The notes under the pieces were generated by a model, which was not told where the DNA came from, searched no databases, and saw only the letters and a program-made list of their open reading frames with translations. Of a stretch of 64,000 nucleotides of DNA, positions 1-9,769 are shown one piece after another. Source of the DNA: CAVXHQ01 sp963761735 (GTDB taxonomy: Bacteria > Pseudomonadota > Alphaproteobacteria > Rhodobacterales > Rhodobacteraceae); assembly GCA_963761735.1 (NCBI GenBank), contig CAVXHQ010000005.1, positions 1,167,362 through 1,231,361 of the forward strand, given 5' to 3'. Numbering within the stretch: position 1 is the first letter of the stretch; each line of letters begins with the position of its first letter. Both the position numbers and the translations under genes were made by a program.

Positions 1-498
1 ATCGTCGACACGCTGATGCCGCCGCTGTCGCCCGCCGAACTGGTGGCGGGGTATATCGCGGGGGCGGTTGCGCGGGGCCTGCTGGTGGCGGTGGTGATCT
101 CGCTCGGCGTCTGGCTGGCGCTGGGCGTCGGGCTGGCGCATCCGCTCTGGGCGTTGACCTTCGTGGTGCTGGGCTCCATGTTCATGGGCGGCCTTGGCCT
201 GATCGCGGGGATATTCGCCAATAAATTCGACCAGTTGGCGGCCATCACCAATTTCGTCGTCACACCTTTGGCCTTCCTGTCGGGCACCTTCTATTCCATC
301 GACGCGATGCCGCCCGTCTTGCAGACCCTCAGCCACGCCAACCCGTTCTTCTACGTCATCGACGGGGTGCGCTGGGGAATGCTGGGCGTGTCGGACAGTT
401 CGCCCTGGCTGGGCCTGGGCATCGTCGGCGCGGTGACGGCGGCGGTGCTGTACCTCAACTGGCGCTGGCTGCGCAGCGGATACCGCCTGAAGGCATAG
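1..498 (+). CDS. ABC-2 type transporter permease, C-terminal part (5' end outside window)
   Basis: This is the last 165 residues of an ABC-2 family membrane permease; the frame is open to base 1, so the start lies upstream. It shows hydrophobic segments typical of the C-terminal half of the family: a stretch around residues 24-45, another at 50-65, the conserved loop with 'PLAFLSGTFY' near residue 95, and a last helix before a basic tail (WRWLRSGYRLKA). Members of this family form the membrane part of drug, polysaccharide or lipid exporters and pair with an ATPase that is normally the adjacent upstream gene, here unseen. The family call is firm; the substrate cannot be told. Confidence 0.85.
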   Translation: MVDTLMPPLSPAELVAGYIAGAVARGLLVAVVISLGVWLALGVGLAHPLWALTFVVLGSMFMGGLGLIAGIFANKFDQLAAITNFVVTPLAFLSGTFYSIDAMPPVLQTLSHANPFFYVIDGVRWGMLGVSDSSPWLGLGIVGAVTAAVLYLNWRWLRSGYRLKA

Positions 499-535
499 CC
501 GCCGTCGGTCGGCTTACCCTCGCCCGGTCGAGCAC

Positions 536-1015
536 TCAGCCACGTCGCGCCGCGTCGATCCGTGCCACGTCGATCTTCGACATTTCCATCATCGCGCCGA
601 AAGCGCGTTTCGCCTCGTCACCGCCGGCCATGATCGCCTCGGACAGGGTGCGCGGTGTAATCTGCCACCAGATGCCCCATTTGTCGCGACACCACCCGCA
701 GGCATTGGCCTCGCCGCCGTTTTTGGTGATGGCATCCCAGTACCGGTCCGTTTCCGCCTGATCGTCGGTCGCGATCTGAAACGAAAACGCCATGTCGCGC
801 GAGACGTTCGGGCCGACGTTCAGTGCCATGCAGGCCACGCCCGCAACGGTGAAATGGACCGTGAGAACATCGCCTTCGCTGCCGCCCGGGAAATCTGCCG
901 GGGCGCGGTCGGTCCTGTCGACAGTGCTGTCGTCAAAGGTTTCGGCGTAAAAGGCCGTGGCAGCCTCTGCATCGCCGTCGAAGACGAGGCAAATGGTGTT
1001 TTTGGCGATATTCAT
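536..1015 (-). CDS. VOC family protein (PhnB/glyoxalase-like)
   Basis: A 159-residue protein of the vicinal-oxygen-chelate fold, PhnB / '3-demethylubiquinone methyltransferase-like' subgroup. Family marks are the start 'NTICLVFDGDAEAATAFYAE', the central 'FSFQIATDDQAETDRYWDAI', and the tail 'CGWCRDKWGIWWQITP', which is characteristic of this subgroup. The start at 1015 is chosen because GGAAA lies a few bases upstream (CTGAAAGGAAACACA-ATG) and the protein begins directly with the first beta strand; an in-frame start at 1108 would add a non-homologous arginine-rich stretch. The enzymatic role is unknown for most PhnB-like proteins, so none is assigned. It stands alone, convergent with the gene before it. 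Confidence 0.85.
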   Translation of the reverse strand: MNIAKNTICLVFDGDAEAATAFYAETFDDSTVDRTDRAPADFPGGSEGDVLTVHFTVAGVACMALNVGPNVSRDMAFSFQIATDDQAETDRYWDAITKNGGEANACGWCRDKWGIWWQITPRTLSEAIMAGGDEAKRAFGAMMEMSKIDVARIDAARRG

Positions 1016-1238
1016 TGTGTTTCCTTTCAGATCGCGACCGGGTAGGGCCGGATTTCGGGGCGTGGGCAATCGACCATGCGGGCGGTTGCGCCGCTTCATG
1101 TTAACCAAGATCCTTCGATTTTCGATCTGTATTTTTCATCAACCGGCGCCGGTCCGCGCTACGCATGGCTGCACGCCGGGTTGACTTTGGCGCAAGCGGC
1201 CCCCATCCCGCCCTCTTCGACGGCAGGAGACGCGAACC

Positions 1239-2723
1239 ATGAGACTTTCCGACAGCATCCGCCAGGAATGGTTCGGCAACCCACGGACCGAACTTCTTGC
1301 GGGCCTTGTCGTGGCCCTCGCGCTCATCCCCGAGGCCATCGCCTTCTCGCTCATCGTCGGCGTCGATCCCAAGGTCGGGCTTTACGCCTCGTTCACCATT
1401 GCGGTGATAACCTCCATCGTGGGCGGGCGTCCGGGGATGATCTCGGCGGCCACGGCGGCGACGGCGGTGCTGATGGAGCCGCTCTTCGAGCATTACAACC
1501 TCGGCTATATCCTCGCCGCGACTGTTTTCGCGGGCCTGATCCAGATCGTGTTCGGCTTTGCCAGGCTGTCCTTCGTGATGCGCTATGTCTCGCGCTCGGT
1601 GATGACCGGCTTCGTCAACGCGCTGGCGATCCTGATCTTCTGGGCGCAGATCCCCGAACTGGTGAACGTGCCCTATCTGACCTATGCGCTCGTCGCAGCG
1701 GCGCTGGCGATCATCTATCTGCTGCCGCGGCTGACCACCACGATCCCGTCGCCGCTGGTCGCGATCATCGTGCTGACCTTTGCGGTATGGGCCTTCGGCT
1801 GGGAGGTGCGGACCGTGTCCGACATGGGCGCGCTGCCCGATACGCTGCCGATTTTCGCGCTGCCGCAGGTGCCGTTCGTCTGGGAAACCATCTCGATCAT
1901 CGCGCCATTCGCCTTTGCCATCGCCGCCGTCGGCCTGCTGGAAAGCCTGATGACGGCCAATCTGGTCGAGGAACTGACGGACACGCCCAGCGACCGGAAC
2001 CGCGAATGCGTGGGGCAGGGTGTGGCCAACACCGTCACCGGCTTCTTCGGCGGCATGGCAGGCTGCGCGATGATCGGCCAGTCGATGATCAACGTGAAAT
2101 CGGGCGGGCGGGCGCGGCTGTCGTGCTTTGCGGCGGGTTGTTTCCTGCTGTTCCTGATCCTCGTGCTGTCGGATCTGGTGAACATCATCCCGATGGCGGC
2201 CCTTGTCGCGGTGATGATCATGGTCTCCATCGGCACGTTTTCCTGGTCGTCCCTCGTCAACCTGCGCACCCATCCCAAATCGTCGTCCGTGGTGATGATC
2301 GCCACCGTCATCGTCACCGTGCTGACCGAAAACCTCGCCTTCGGCGTGCTGACCGGCGTGCTGCTGTCGGGCCTGTTCTTTGCCAGCAAGATTGCGCAGA
2401 TCTTCCGCGTTACCAGTGAGACGAGCGACAAGGGCCGCACCCGCACCTATACCGTCGAGGGGCAGCTGTTCTATGCATCGGTCGAGGATTTCACCGCCGC
2501 CTTCGATTTCCGCGAGGCCCTCGACGACGTGATCCTCGATGTGACCGACGCGCATATCTGGGACATCTCTTCGGTGGCCGCCGTCGACATGGTGGTGTTG
2601 AAATTCCGGCGCGAGGGCACGAAGGTGGAACTGCGCGGCATGAACCGTGCCTCCGAGACCATCGTCGACCAGCTGGCACTGCACGACAAGCCGGGCGCGA
2701 TGGACACGCTGAACACGCACTAG
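1239..2723 (+). CDS. SulP family anion transporter with STAS domain
   Basis: A 494-residue inner-membrane transporter. The N-terminal two thirds carry the SulP core: 'GLVVALALIPEAIAFSLIVGVDPKVGLYAS' region near residues 23-52 (split here only as a landmark), then about ten further hydrophobic segments; a C-terminal STAS domain occupies roughly residues 410-490 (DVTDAHIWDISSVAAVD). The family exchanges or imports sulfate, bicarbonate or other anions, often sodium-coupled as in BicA. The length is shorter than plant-type SulP but normal for bacterial BicA/YbaR-like members. It lies 54 bases upstream of a universal stress protein in the same direction, a frequent pairing. Bicarbonate versus sulfate cannot be decided from sequence. 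Confidence 0.9.
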   Translation: MRLSDSIRQEWFGNPRTELLAGLVVALALIPEAIAFSLIVGVDPKVGLYASFTIAVITSIVGGRPGMISAATAATAVLMEPLFEHYNLGYILAATVFAGLIQIVFGFARLSFVMRYVSRSVMTGFVNALAILIFWAQIPELVNVPYLTYALVAAALAIIYLLPRLTTTIPSPLVAIIVLTFAVWAFGWEVRTVSDMGALPDTLPIFALPQVPFVWETISIIAPFAFAIAAVGLLESLMTANLVEELTDTPSDRNRECVGQGVANTVTGFFGGMAGCAMIGQSMINVKSGGRARLSCFAAGCFLLFLILVLSDLVNIIPMAALVAVMIMVSIGTFSWSSLVNLRTHPKSSSVVMIATVIVTVLTENLAFGVLTGVLLSGLFFASKIAQIFRVTSETSDKGRTRTYTVEGQLFYASVEDFTAAFDFREALDDVILDVTDAHIWDISSVAAVDMVVLKFRREGTKVELRGMNRASETIVDQLALHDKPGAMDTLNTH

Positions 2724-2777
2724 GCACCGCTGGCGGCGCCCACGCCGGGGGATTCCCGGCCCGAAAGAGGACAGGAC

Positions 2778-3632
2778 ATGGACCGGATCACCGCATTCGT
2801 CGACGGATCGGACTACGGCGTCAGCGTCGTGGATTACGCAGGCTGGGCCGCAAGCCGCCTGTCGATGCCCGTCAGCCTCGTCCATCTGATCGGACGCCGC
2901 GAGACGGGCGGTGCCGCCGATCTGTCCGGCGCGCTGGCGCTTGGCGCGCGCTCGGCCCTGATGGACAAGCTTTCGGCACTGGATGCCGACCGCGCCGTTC
3001 TCGCGCGCGAGCGGGGCCGGGCGATCCTCGACGGGGTCGAGGCGCGGATGACAAAGAAAAACCCGGACGTCGAGGTCGAGACGAAGCTGCGTTTTGGCGA
3101 GCTGAGCACGGCGATGGCCGAGGCCGAGGCGCAAAGCCGGTTCGTGATCCTCGGCAAGCGGGGCGAGGCCGCGGGTTTCGACAGCGCGCACCTCGGCTCG
3201 AACGTGGACCGCGCCGTCAAGGCGTCGACGCGCCCGGTGATGATCGCCAACCGCACCTTCCGCGCGCCCAAACGCTTCGTCTTCGCCTATGACACCTCTG
3301 CTGCGGCGGGCCGCGCGTTGGAGCGGATGCTGTCGGGGTCGGTCCTATCCGGCCTTGCCTGCGATATCGTCAGCGTCGGACAGGCGAAGCCGCAACTGCG
3401 TGAGCGATTGTCCCATGCAGCGGGCGCTCTGCGGCAGGCCGGCTATGACGTCACCGAACATCTGGAAACGGGCGATCCCGAGGCCGTCATCGCCGCCAAG
3501 GTGACCGAAACCGATGCAGATCAGCTTGTTCTGGGCAAAAGCGCGCGTAACCGGCTGAGCCAGATGATCATCGGCTCGACGACGCTGCATCTGATGCAGA
3601 CGGTCAAGGTGCCGGTGGTGATCTTTCCCTGA
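2778..3632 (+). CDS. Tandem universal stress protein (UspA family)
   Basis: A 284-residue cytoplasmic protein made of two UspA domains, about 1-155 and 165-284. The second domain keeps the nucleotide-binding signature (G-x2-x-G...GS: 'LGKSARNRLSQMIIGSTT'), while the first has a modified version ('LGKRGEAAGFDSAHLGSNVD'). Such proteins bind ATP and modulate stress or transport functions. It follows the SulP gene after a short gap with an AGAGGAC ribosome-binding site, so both are probably cotranscribed and this protein may modulate the transporter; that link is inference from position only. Confidence 0.9.
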   Translation: MDRITAFVDGSDYGVSVVDYAGWAASRLSMPVSLVHLIGRRETGGAADLSGALALGARSALMDKLSALDADRAVLARERGRAILDGVEARMTKKNPDVEVETKLRFGELSTAMAEAEAQSRFVILGKRGEAAGFDSAHLGSNVDRAVKASTRPVMIANRTFRAPKRFVFAYDTSAAAGRALERMLSGSVLSGLACDIVSVGQAKPQLRERLSHAAGALRQAGYDVTEHLETGDPEAVIAAKVTETDADQLVLGKSARNRLSQMIIGSTTLHLMQTVKVPVVIFP

Positions 3633-3813
3633 AGGCGGCGGATTGCTGTTTGCAACCGTGGCGTTCGCCGCTATCGTTTCGGTCATGATGCACGCATACC
3701 GCCCCTCGCGACACCGACGCTGACCCTCGTCCGGTTGGCGCGTCGACGCCCGTGTGCTCACGTTCCCCGTTTTTGCACCCCGAACATCCGCAGTCCGACG
3801 GACAGACCCCGGT

Positions 3814-3842
3814 TTGACAGTCGCACGGCCCTCGTTCAGGAT
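3814..3842 (+). promoter_or_regulatory. Possible sigma-70 promoter upstream of argD
   Basis: A perfect TTGACA hexamer lies at 3814-3819, 17 bases before CAGGAT, in the 260-base gap ahead of argD. The -35 match is exact and the spacing is ideal; the -10 match is weak (three of six). Nothing else was recognised in 3633-3892. Confidence 0.35.
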
Positions 3843-3892
3843 TTTCAGATAGGCCCCGACAGGCCAAGGCCGCATTCGCCAAGGATTACCTC

Positions 3893-5062
3893 ATGATACC
3901 GTCGATCCTGCCCACCTATTCCCGCGCTCCGCTGACGTTCGTCTCAGGAGAAGGCGCCTGGCTGACAACCGATACCGGCGAACGATACCTCGATTTTGGC
4001 GCCGGTATCGCCGTGAACGCCCTCGGCCACGCGCACCCCGCGCTGGTCGAAACGCTGACACGTCAGGCGAACGCGCTGTGGCACGTCTCGAACCTGTATC
4101 AGATCCCGGCGCAGCAGGAACTGGCCGACAGCCTTGTCGACCATACCTTTGCCGACACCTGCTTTTTCACCAATTCCGGCACCGAAGCCTGCGAGCTTGC
4201 CGTCAAGATGGCCCGAAAATACTGGTACGACAAAGGCGCCGACCGGTCCCGGATCGTGGCCTTCACCGGGTCGTTTCACGGGCGCTCCTCGGCGGGGATC
4301 GCCGCCGCCGGATCGGAAAAGATGACCAGGGGCTTCGGGCCGCTGCTGCCCGGCTTTACCCAGCTTGAATTCGGCGACCATGACGCCCTGCGCGCCGAAC
4401 TGGCAAAGCCCGACATCGCCGCCGTCATCGTCGAACCGGTGCAGGGCGAGGGCGGCATCCGCCCGCTGCCCGACGCCTGCCTCAAGGGGCTGCGCGATCT
4501 GTGCGACGAGACCGGCGTGCTGATGATCCTCGACGAGGTGCAATGCGGCATGGGCCGGACGGGTCGCCTGTTCGCGCACGAATGGGCGGGCATCGCCCCC
4601 GATATCATGATGGTCGCCAAGGGTATCGGCGGCGGATTTCCCCTCGGTGCGGTGCTGGCCACCGAAAACGCCGCGTCGGGCATGACGCTGGGCACCCACG
4701 GCTCTACCTACGGCGGCAACCCCCTCGCCTGCGCGGTCGGTGCGCGGGTGATGGAGATCGTCGCCGACGATGCCTTTCTGGCCGGGGTGAACCGAAAGGC
4801 CGCGCTGCTGCGCCAGGGGCTCGAGGGGCTCGTCGCCGCCCATCCGACCGTGTTCGAGACGGTGCGCGGCGCGGGCCTGATGCTTGGCCTGCGGGTGCAC
4901 GGCGCCCCCGCCGATTTCGTGACGGCGGCCCATGCGGCCCATCTGATCACCATCCCGGCCGCCGACAATGTGGTGCGCCTGCTGCCGCCTCTCAACCTGA
5001 CCGACGCCGACATCGCCGAGGGCCTTTCGCGTCTCGATGCTGCCGCGGCGTCGCTCGGCTGA
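3893..5062 (+). CDS. argD: Acetylornithine aminotransferase (arginine biosynthesis)
   Basis: A 389-residue class III PLP aminotransferase that converts N-acetylglutamate semialdehyde to N-acetylornithine. Visible marks: 'NSGTEACELAVKMARKY' (cofactor phosphate site), 'LDEVQCGMGRTG' with the PLP aspartate, the Schiff-base lysine near residue 243 in 'MVAKGIGGGFPLGAV', and 'STYGGNPLACAV'. The length is usual for ArgD. The neighbour 64 bases downstream is ornithine carbamoyltransferase, the argD-argF order common in Alphaproteobacteria, which favours ArgD over other class III enzymes such as succinylornithine transaminase. Confidence 0.95.
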   Translation: MIPSILPTYSRAPLTFVSGEGAWLTTDTGERYLDFGAGIAVNALGHAHPALVETLTRQANALWHVSNLYQIPAQQELADSLVDHTFADTCFFTNSGTEACELAVKMARKYWYDKGADRSRIVAFTGSFHGRSSAGIAAAGSEKMTRGFGPLLPGFTQLEFGDHDALRAELAKPDIAAVIVEPVQGEGGIRPLPDACLKGLRDLCDETGVLMILDEVQCGMGRTGRLFAHEWAGIAPDIMMVAKGIGGGFPLGAVLATENAASGMTLGTHGSTYGGNPLACAVGARVMEIVADDAFLAGVNRKAALLRQGLEGLVAAHPTVFETVRGAGLMLGLRVHGAPADFVTAAHAAHLITIPAADNVVRLLPPLNLTDADIAEGLSRLDAAAASLG

Positions 5063-5126
5063 CGTCGTCTCGTCAGAAAATTACCATTTCAAGGTGCCCG
5101 CGATTCGCACCGGTATCGGATATTTC

Positions 5127-6053
5127 ATGAACCATTTCCTCGACATCCACACCACCGACGCCACCGACCTGCGGACCATCATCGACACCGCCCAGACGAT
5201 GAAAACCGCGCGCAGCGGCCGTCCCAAAGGTGCGCCGGACGACATACAGCCGCTTGCGGGGCACATGGTGGCGCTGATTTTCGAAAAGCCATCCACCCGC
5301 ACGCGTGTGTCATTCGACGTCGGCGTGCGGCAGATGGGCGGGCAGACGCTCGTACTGTCGGGCGCCGACATGCAGCTTGGTCACGGTGAGACCATCGCCG
5401 ACACCGCCCGCGTGCTGTCGCGCTATGTCGACCTGATCATGATCCGCACGTTCGAGGAACAGACCCTGATCGAGATGGCCGAACACGCGACCGTGCCGGT
5501 GATAAACGGCCTGACGAACCGCACCCATCCTTGCCAGATCATGGCCGATATCATGACGTTCGAGGAAATGCGCGGGCCGATCCGGGGCCGCAAGGTCGTC
5601 TGGTCGGGCGACGGCAACAACGTGTTCAACTCCTTCGCCCATGCCGCCGGGCAGTTCGGCTTCGATCTGACGTTCACCGGCCCGCCGCCGCTGGACCCCG
5701 AGCCCGGCTTGCTCGCCGCCGCCCGCGACAAGGGCGTGAATATCGAGATCGAGCGCGATCCGGACGTCGCGGTGCAGGGGGCCGATCTGGTCGTCACCGA
5801 TACCTGGGTGTCGATGCACGACCCGGTGTCCGCACGCGAACGGCGGCACAATCAGTTGCGGGGGTATCAGGTGAACGAGGCGCTGATGCGCCGCGCGAAA
5901 CCCGACGCGCTGTTCATGCACTGTCTGCCGGCGCACCGCGACGACGAGGCAACCAGCGCGGTGATGGATGGGCCACATTCGGTTATTTTCGACGAGGCCG
6001 AGAACCGGTTGCACGCGCAAAAGGCGATCATGCGGTGGTGTCTGGGAAAGTGA
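5127..6053 (+). CDS. argF: Ornithine carbamoyltransferase
   Basis: A 308-residue cytoplasmic enzyme making citrulline from ornithine and carbamoyl phosphate. It has the carbamoyl-phosphate loop 'KPSTRTRVSF' (Ser55 region), 'LGHGETIADTARVLSRY', 'NGLTNRTHPCQIMAD', the ornithine motif 'DTWVSMH', and 'HCLPAHR' with the catalytic cysteine near residue 266. The start at 5127 is chosen because MNHFLDI is the usual ArgF N-terminus in this group; the frame is open further upstream to 5037 but would overlap argD with unrelated residues. It forms an operon with argD. Confidence 0.95.
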   Translation: MNHFLDIHTTDATDLRTIIDTAQTMKTARSGRPKGAPDDIQPLAGHMVALIFEKPSTRTRVSFDVGVRQMGGQTLVLSGADMQLGHGETIADTARVLSRYVDLIMIRTFEEQTLIEMAEHATVPVINGLTNRTHPCQIMADIMTFEEMRGPIRGRKVVWSGDGNNVFNSFAHAAGQFGFDLTFTGPPPLDPEPGLLAAARDKGVNIEIERDPDVAVQGADLVVTDTWVSMHDPVSARERRHNQLRGYQVNEALMRRAKPDALFMHCLPAHRDDEATSAVMDGPHSVIFDEAENRLHAQKAIMRWCLGK

Positions 6054-6167
6054 CGTGACGTTCAGGGAAAAGCCATAAAGAGCGTGACCGTGCGCGGACC
6101 CGCTGCAATCGGGGCTTTGATATTCAGCCGAAATCCGTTTGCAACGCGGCGGCCTTTCGGACCTTGA

Positions 6168-6623
6168 TCAGAGCGTCTTGAGGATCGCCCTCAGGCCGTC
6201 TTCGGTCACCATCCGCGAGGCCTGTTTGGGCGAAACCCAGACCCGGTCGCGTCTGTCGGCCTCGGGAAAATCCTTCACCGTCTTTTTCACCTTCACCCGG
6301 AAAACACTGAGAATACAGGGAATTTCGTCGCCGTTCTTGTCGAATTTGGTGGTGATGAAGCTGCCCATCGGCTCCTCGGCGACGGATCCTTCCTTGACGC
6401 CTGCTTCTTCCCAGGCCTCGATGCGCGCGGCCTCGCCATCGGCCTTGCCTTTCATCGGCCAGCCTTTGGGCAGGATCCAGCGTCCGGCGGAGGAGGTCAC
6501 GAGCAGAACTTCATAGCCCTTTTTGACCTTGCGGGTGCACAGGGCGGCAAGCTGTTCGTACACCGGCACCGTAAAGGGCGCGCGTTTGCGCGTTGCGGCC
6601 TGAAGACGGGAGTGGATAACCAT
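6168..6623 (-). CDS. Nudix hydrolase with divergent signature
   Basis: About 151 residues with a Nudix fold of the diphosphoinositol-polyphosphate-phosphohydrolase-like type ('RWILPKGWPMKG' then 'IEAWEEAGV'). Relative to the consensus G-x5-E-x7-REUxEExGU, the first Glu is Lys and the Arg of RE is Ile, but the metal-binding E-x2-EE core is kept, so hydrolysis of a nucleoside-diphosphate-linked substrate remains plausible. An in-frame GTG at 6644 would add seven residues; the ATG at 6623 was preferred. It is convergent with argF. Its upstream region (6645-6901) is unusually AT-rich compared with the surroundings. Confidence 0.85.
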   Translation of the reverse strand: MVIHSRLQAATRKRAPFTVPVYEQLAALCTRKVKKGYEVLLVTSSAGRWILPKGWPMKGKADGEAARIEAWEEAGVKEGSVAEEPMGSFITTKFDKNGDEIPCILSVFRVKVKKTVKDFPEADRRDRVWVSPKQASRMVTEDGLRAILKTL

Positions 6624-6901
6624 TGAACTGCTCTTTTCTCGCACCCCTCTGTCGGGGATTTGGATAATCGTAACACACTTGGCGATAGAATAGAATCATG
6701 TAGCGACTTTCACGAGGATACCAACCGTCAAGTAAATAATACTACAATAAAGCAGGTCAGTAGACGAAAAACCGACCCTGGAATCACTGCGGCAGGGAGA
6801 ACTGCGGGACAGATTGGGTCGGTGCGCGTCTCCGGACGTGCCCATGCGCCCCGACACTCACAGGTGATTCGCCCATTTGGACGCGGGCACCGCGGCGAAC
6901 G

Positions 6902-9332
6902 TCAGTTGCGCGGTTTGGCGCGCAACGTCGGATCGGCGTCGCGCGGATTTTCGGGCCAGGGGTGGCGCGGATAGCGGCCCCGCATGTCGCGGCGCACATC
7001 GGCGTAGGAGCTGTCCCAGAAACCGGGAATGTCGGTCGTCGTCTGCACGGGCCTTCCCGCCGGCGACAACAGCGTCACGCGTATCGGCGTCGATCCCACC
7101 ACCGGATGGTCGGTGGTGCCGAACATCTCCTGTAATCGCAGTGTAATTTCCGGCGCCTCCCCGGCATAATCTATCGGTGTCTTGCGGCCCAGCGGCGTGG
7201 TCCACTGTGGTGGCGCGGCGGTATCGACAGTGCGCGTCTGGTCCCATGCCAGCATGGCGCGCAGGGCCGGGGCCGGATCGAACCGGCGCCAGTGGTCGAG
7301 GGTGGAAAGACCGTCCAGATGCGGCGCGAGCCAGTCCTCGAGGCCGCCGGTCAGGGCGGCATCGGACAGGTCGGGCAGGTCGGGGTGGTGGCCCCGCACA
7401 AGCTCCACGCGCGCGCGAAACAGACGTGCGGCACCGCTCAGGGTCAGCCCGGTCTGGCGGATGCCCTCGCACAGCGCGCGGGCGATATCGCGGGGCGGGG
7501 CATCGGCCCAGGCGACGTCCGACAGGACCAGCGCGCCGAGCCGTTCGCGCTGTCGCGCCAGAACGCGGGCGTCCCGGCGCGACCACGCGACCGTCGTTTC
7601 GATCTGGATACGGGGGCCGAAAAGGTTGCGGATCTCGGCCTCGGTGATCGGCGCGGCGGTACGGATTCGCGCGCTGCGGGCATCACCGTCAAGGTCGGTC
7701 GCGACGAGATAGGGCAGGCCCGCCATCGGATCGTCGGGGCGCAGTTCTGCACCTTTGCCACCGGACAGCAGATACCGTGGCGCGTCGCCCGTACGCCGTG
7801 CGGCGATCCGGTCGGGATAGGCAAGGGCCGCAAGCGCGCCGACCGACAGATCGGGGCGCGGCGCGTCCGCCGGCAGGGCGCGGGCGAGGCGGCCGGCCTC
7901 TTTGCGGATCACCGCGAGCGCACCGGGATCCGCACCGGCGTCGCCGACCCGCAGCGCCCGCAGACGCAGCGTCAGATCGGCAGTGGCCCCGCGAAGGGGA
8001 TCGCGCGCGGCCATCAGGGCGGCGAGGGGGGCGGCATCGCGTCCGCCGCACGACAGCAAATGTGCCAGCCGGGGATGGATCGGCAGACCGGCAAGGGCGC
8101 GGCCATGATCGGTGATCCGCCCGCCCTGCAAAGCGCCGAGACTGTCCAGCAAGGCGATGGCCTCGGTCATCGCGGCCTCTGGCGGTGGCGTCAGGAACGC
8201 AAGGTCGGCGCTGCCCCACAGGGCCAGCTCGAGGGCGAGACCGGTGAGGTCGGCGGCGGCGATTTCGGGCGGCGCGAAGGCGGCGTGCGCGCCGTCCTCG
8301 CCGCGCGTCCACATCCGGTAGGCGGTGCCCGCCGCCACGCGCCCCGCGCGCCCGGCGCGCTGCGTGGCCTCGGCGTGGCTGACCCGTTCGGTGACGAGGC
8401 GCGACATGCCCGACGCAGGGTCGAACCGGGCGCGGCGCGATTGTCCGGCGTCGACGACGACGCGGATATCCTCGATCGTCAGGGACGTTTCGGCGATGGC
8501 GGTGGCCAGCACGATCTTGCGGATCCCCGGGTCGTCCAGCGGCGCAATGGCGGCACGCTGGGCGGCGAAGGGCATCGCGCCATACAGCGGCCGCACGACG
8601 CAGCCCGGCGGCGTGCCAAGGCGGGCGGCAACGTCGCGGATCTCGCGCTCGCCGGGCAGAAATGCCAGCAGGCCGCCGGTGGTTTCGGCCAAGGGCCGTG
8701 CGGATCAGGGCGGCGGCGTCGTCGGCAAGCCGGGCGCCGCGCCGTCGCGGTCTTTCCAGATGCCGGATGTCGACCGGATAGGCGCGGCCCTGCGCGCGGA
8801 TCATCGGCGCGCCCCCCATGAGGGCGGCGACCGGGGCGGCGTCCAGCGTGGCGGACATCGGCAGGATCATCAGGTCGGGTCGCAGGGCGCTGCGCACCTC
8901 GAGGGTCAGCGCGAGCCCCAGATCGACATTCAGCGAGCGTTCGTGGAATTCATCGAAGATCACGAGGCCGATGCCCGGCAATTCGGGATCCGATTGCAGC
9001 ATCCGCGTCAGGATACCCTCGGTCACAACCTCGATCCGGGTGGCATCCGACACCTTCGCCGCACCGCGCATCCGGTAGCCGACGGTCCGGCCCGCTGCCT
9101 CGCCCAGGGTGTCGGACATCCGTTCGGCGCTGGCGCGGGCGGCAAGGCGGCGCGGCTCGAGCATCAGGATCTTGCCGGTCACGACGCCTGCCTCGAGCAG
9201 TGCCAGCGGCACGCGCGTCGTCTTGCCAGCGCCGGGCGGCGCCTCGAGAACCGCGTGACCCGTGTCGCGCAAGGCGGCGATCAGGGCGGGCAGGCAGGCC
9301 TCGACGGGCAGGGCGGGATCTGACGGGATCAT
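6902..9332 (-). pseudogene. hrpB: ATP-dependent helicase HrpB, interrupted by a one-base frameshift
   Basis: Two adjoining frames together give a full-length HrpB (about 809 residues). The first (9332 to about 8692) holds the DEAH-box core: Walker A 'APPGAGKTT' at residues 31-39, 'LEPRRLAARA', 'FDEFHER' and 'MSATLD'. The second (about 8692 to 6902) continues without loss: 'GLLAFLPGEREIRDVAARL', 'LATAIAETSLTIEDIRVVVDAG', 'QRAGRAGRVAAG', then the HrpB C-terminal domain. The break is at the AA of 8691-8692: removing one A restores 'TALAETTGG'. HrpB is a non-essential RNA-type helicase of unclear role. Either a recent inactivation or a sequencing error; because all downstream motifs are intact, the lesion must be very young or artificial. 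Confidence 0.88.
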
Positions 9333-9430
9333 CGCCGGGTTATGGCCCGGCAGAGCGCCGAGGGAAAGCCGGGGCCGCGCGGGCGGCGGCGCGCGCCCGG
9401 TCGCTCATGGAGCGCAGGGGCAAAGACGCG

Positions 9431-9456
9431 AAAGCCCGACACGATGGCCGGGCTTG
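9431..9456 (-). terminator. Rho-independent terminator of rpmB
   Basis: Read on the minus strand just after the rpmB stop, AAGCCCG and CGGGCTTT form a stem around a 10-base loop. This is the usual form of an intrinsic terminator in this group, although the T tract is short. Confidence 0.7.
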
Positions 9457-9481
9457 CATCGAACAGTCGTAAAATCGCAAC

Positions 9482-9769
9482 TCAGGCGGCGGTTGCGGCC
9501 TTGGCGATGTCTTTTTTCACCTTGAGGGCGGCGGGCGACAGTTCTGTCTCCTTGGCCTTGGCAAGGTAGGCATCCAGACCGCCACGGTGATCGACGGAGC
9601 GCAGGGCGGCTGCCGAAATCTTGAACTTGAACACCCGGCCAAGGGTGTCAGACATCAGCGACACATCGTTCAGGTTCGGCAGAAACCGGCGACGGGTCTT
9701 GTTGTTGGCATGGCTGACATTGTTGCCAGACATCGGGCCTTTACCGGTCAGTTCGCAGCGACGTGCCAT
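9482..9769 (-). CDS. rpmB: 50S ribosomal protein L28
   Basis: A 95-residue ribosomal protein starting MARRCELTGKGPMSGNNVSH and containing 'TRRRFLPNLNDVSL', the L28 signature for Alphaproteobacteria, including the long C-terminal lysine-rich helix. It stands alone with its own hairpin terminator at 9431-9456. The 204-base gap upstream (9770-9973) should hold its promoter; no convincing hexamers were picked out there. Confidence 0.97.
   Translation of the reverse strand: MARRCELTGKGPMSGNNVSHANNKTRRRFLPNLNDVSLMSDTLGRVFKFKISAAALRSVDHRGGLDAYLAKAKETELSPAALKVKKDIAKAATAA

Noticed and set aside
1101..3191. A 696-codon open frame on the minus strand, antisense to SulP and the stress protein
   Set aside because: Its product is His/Arg/Gly-rich with no domain and mirrors codon use of the genes on the other strand; long antisense frames are common in GC-rich DNA.
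8692..9332. Treating the two hrpB frames as separate genes
   Set aside because: The second frame begins inside the helicase core without a start signal; joined, they give one standard-length HrpB.
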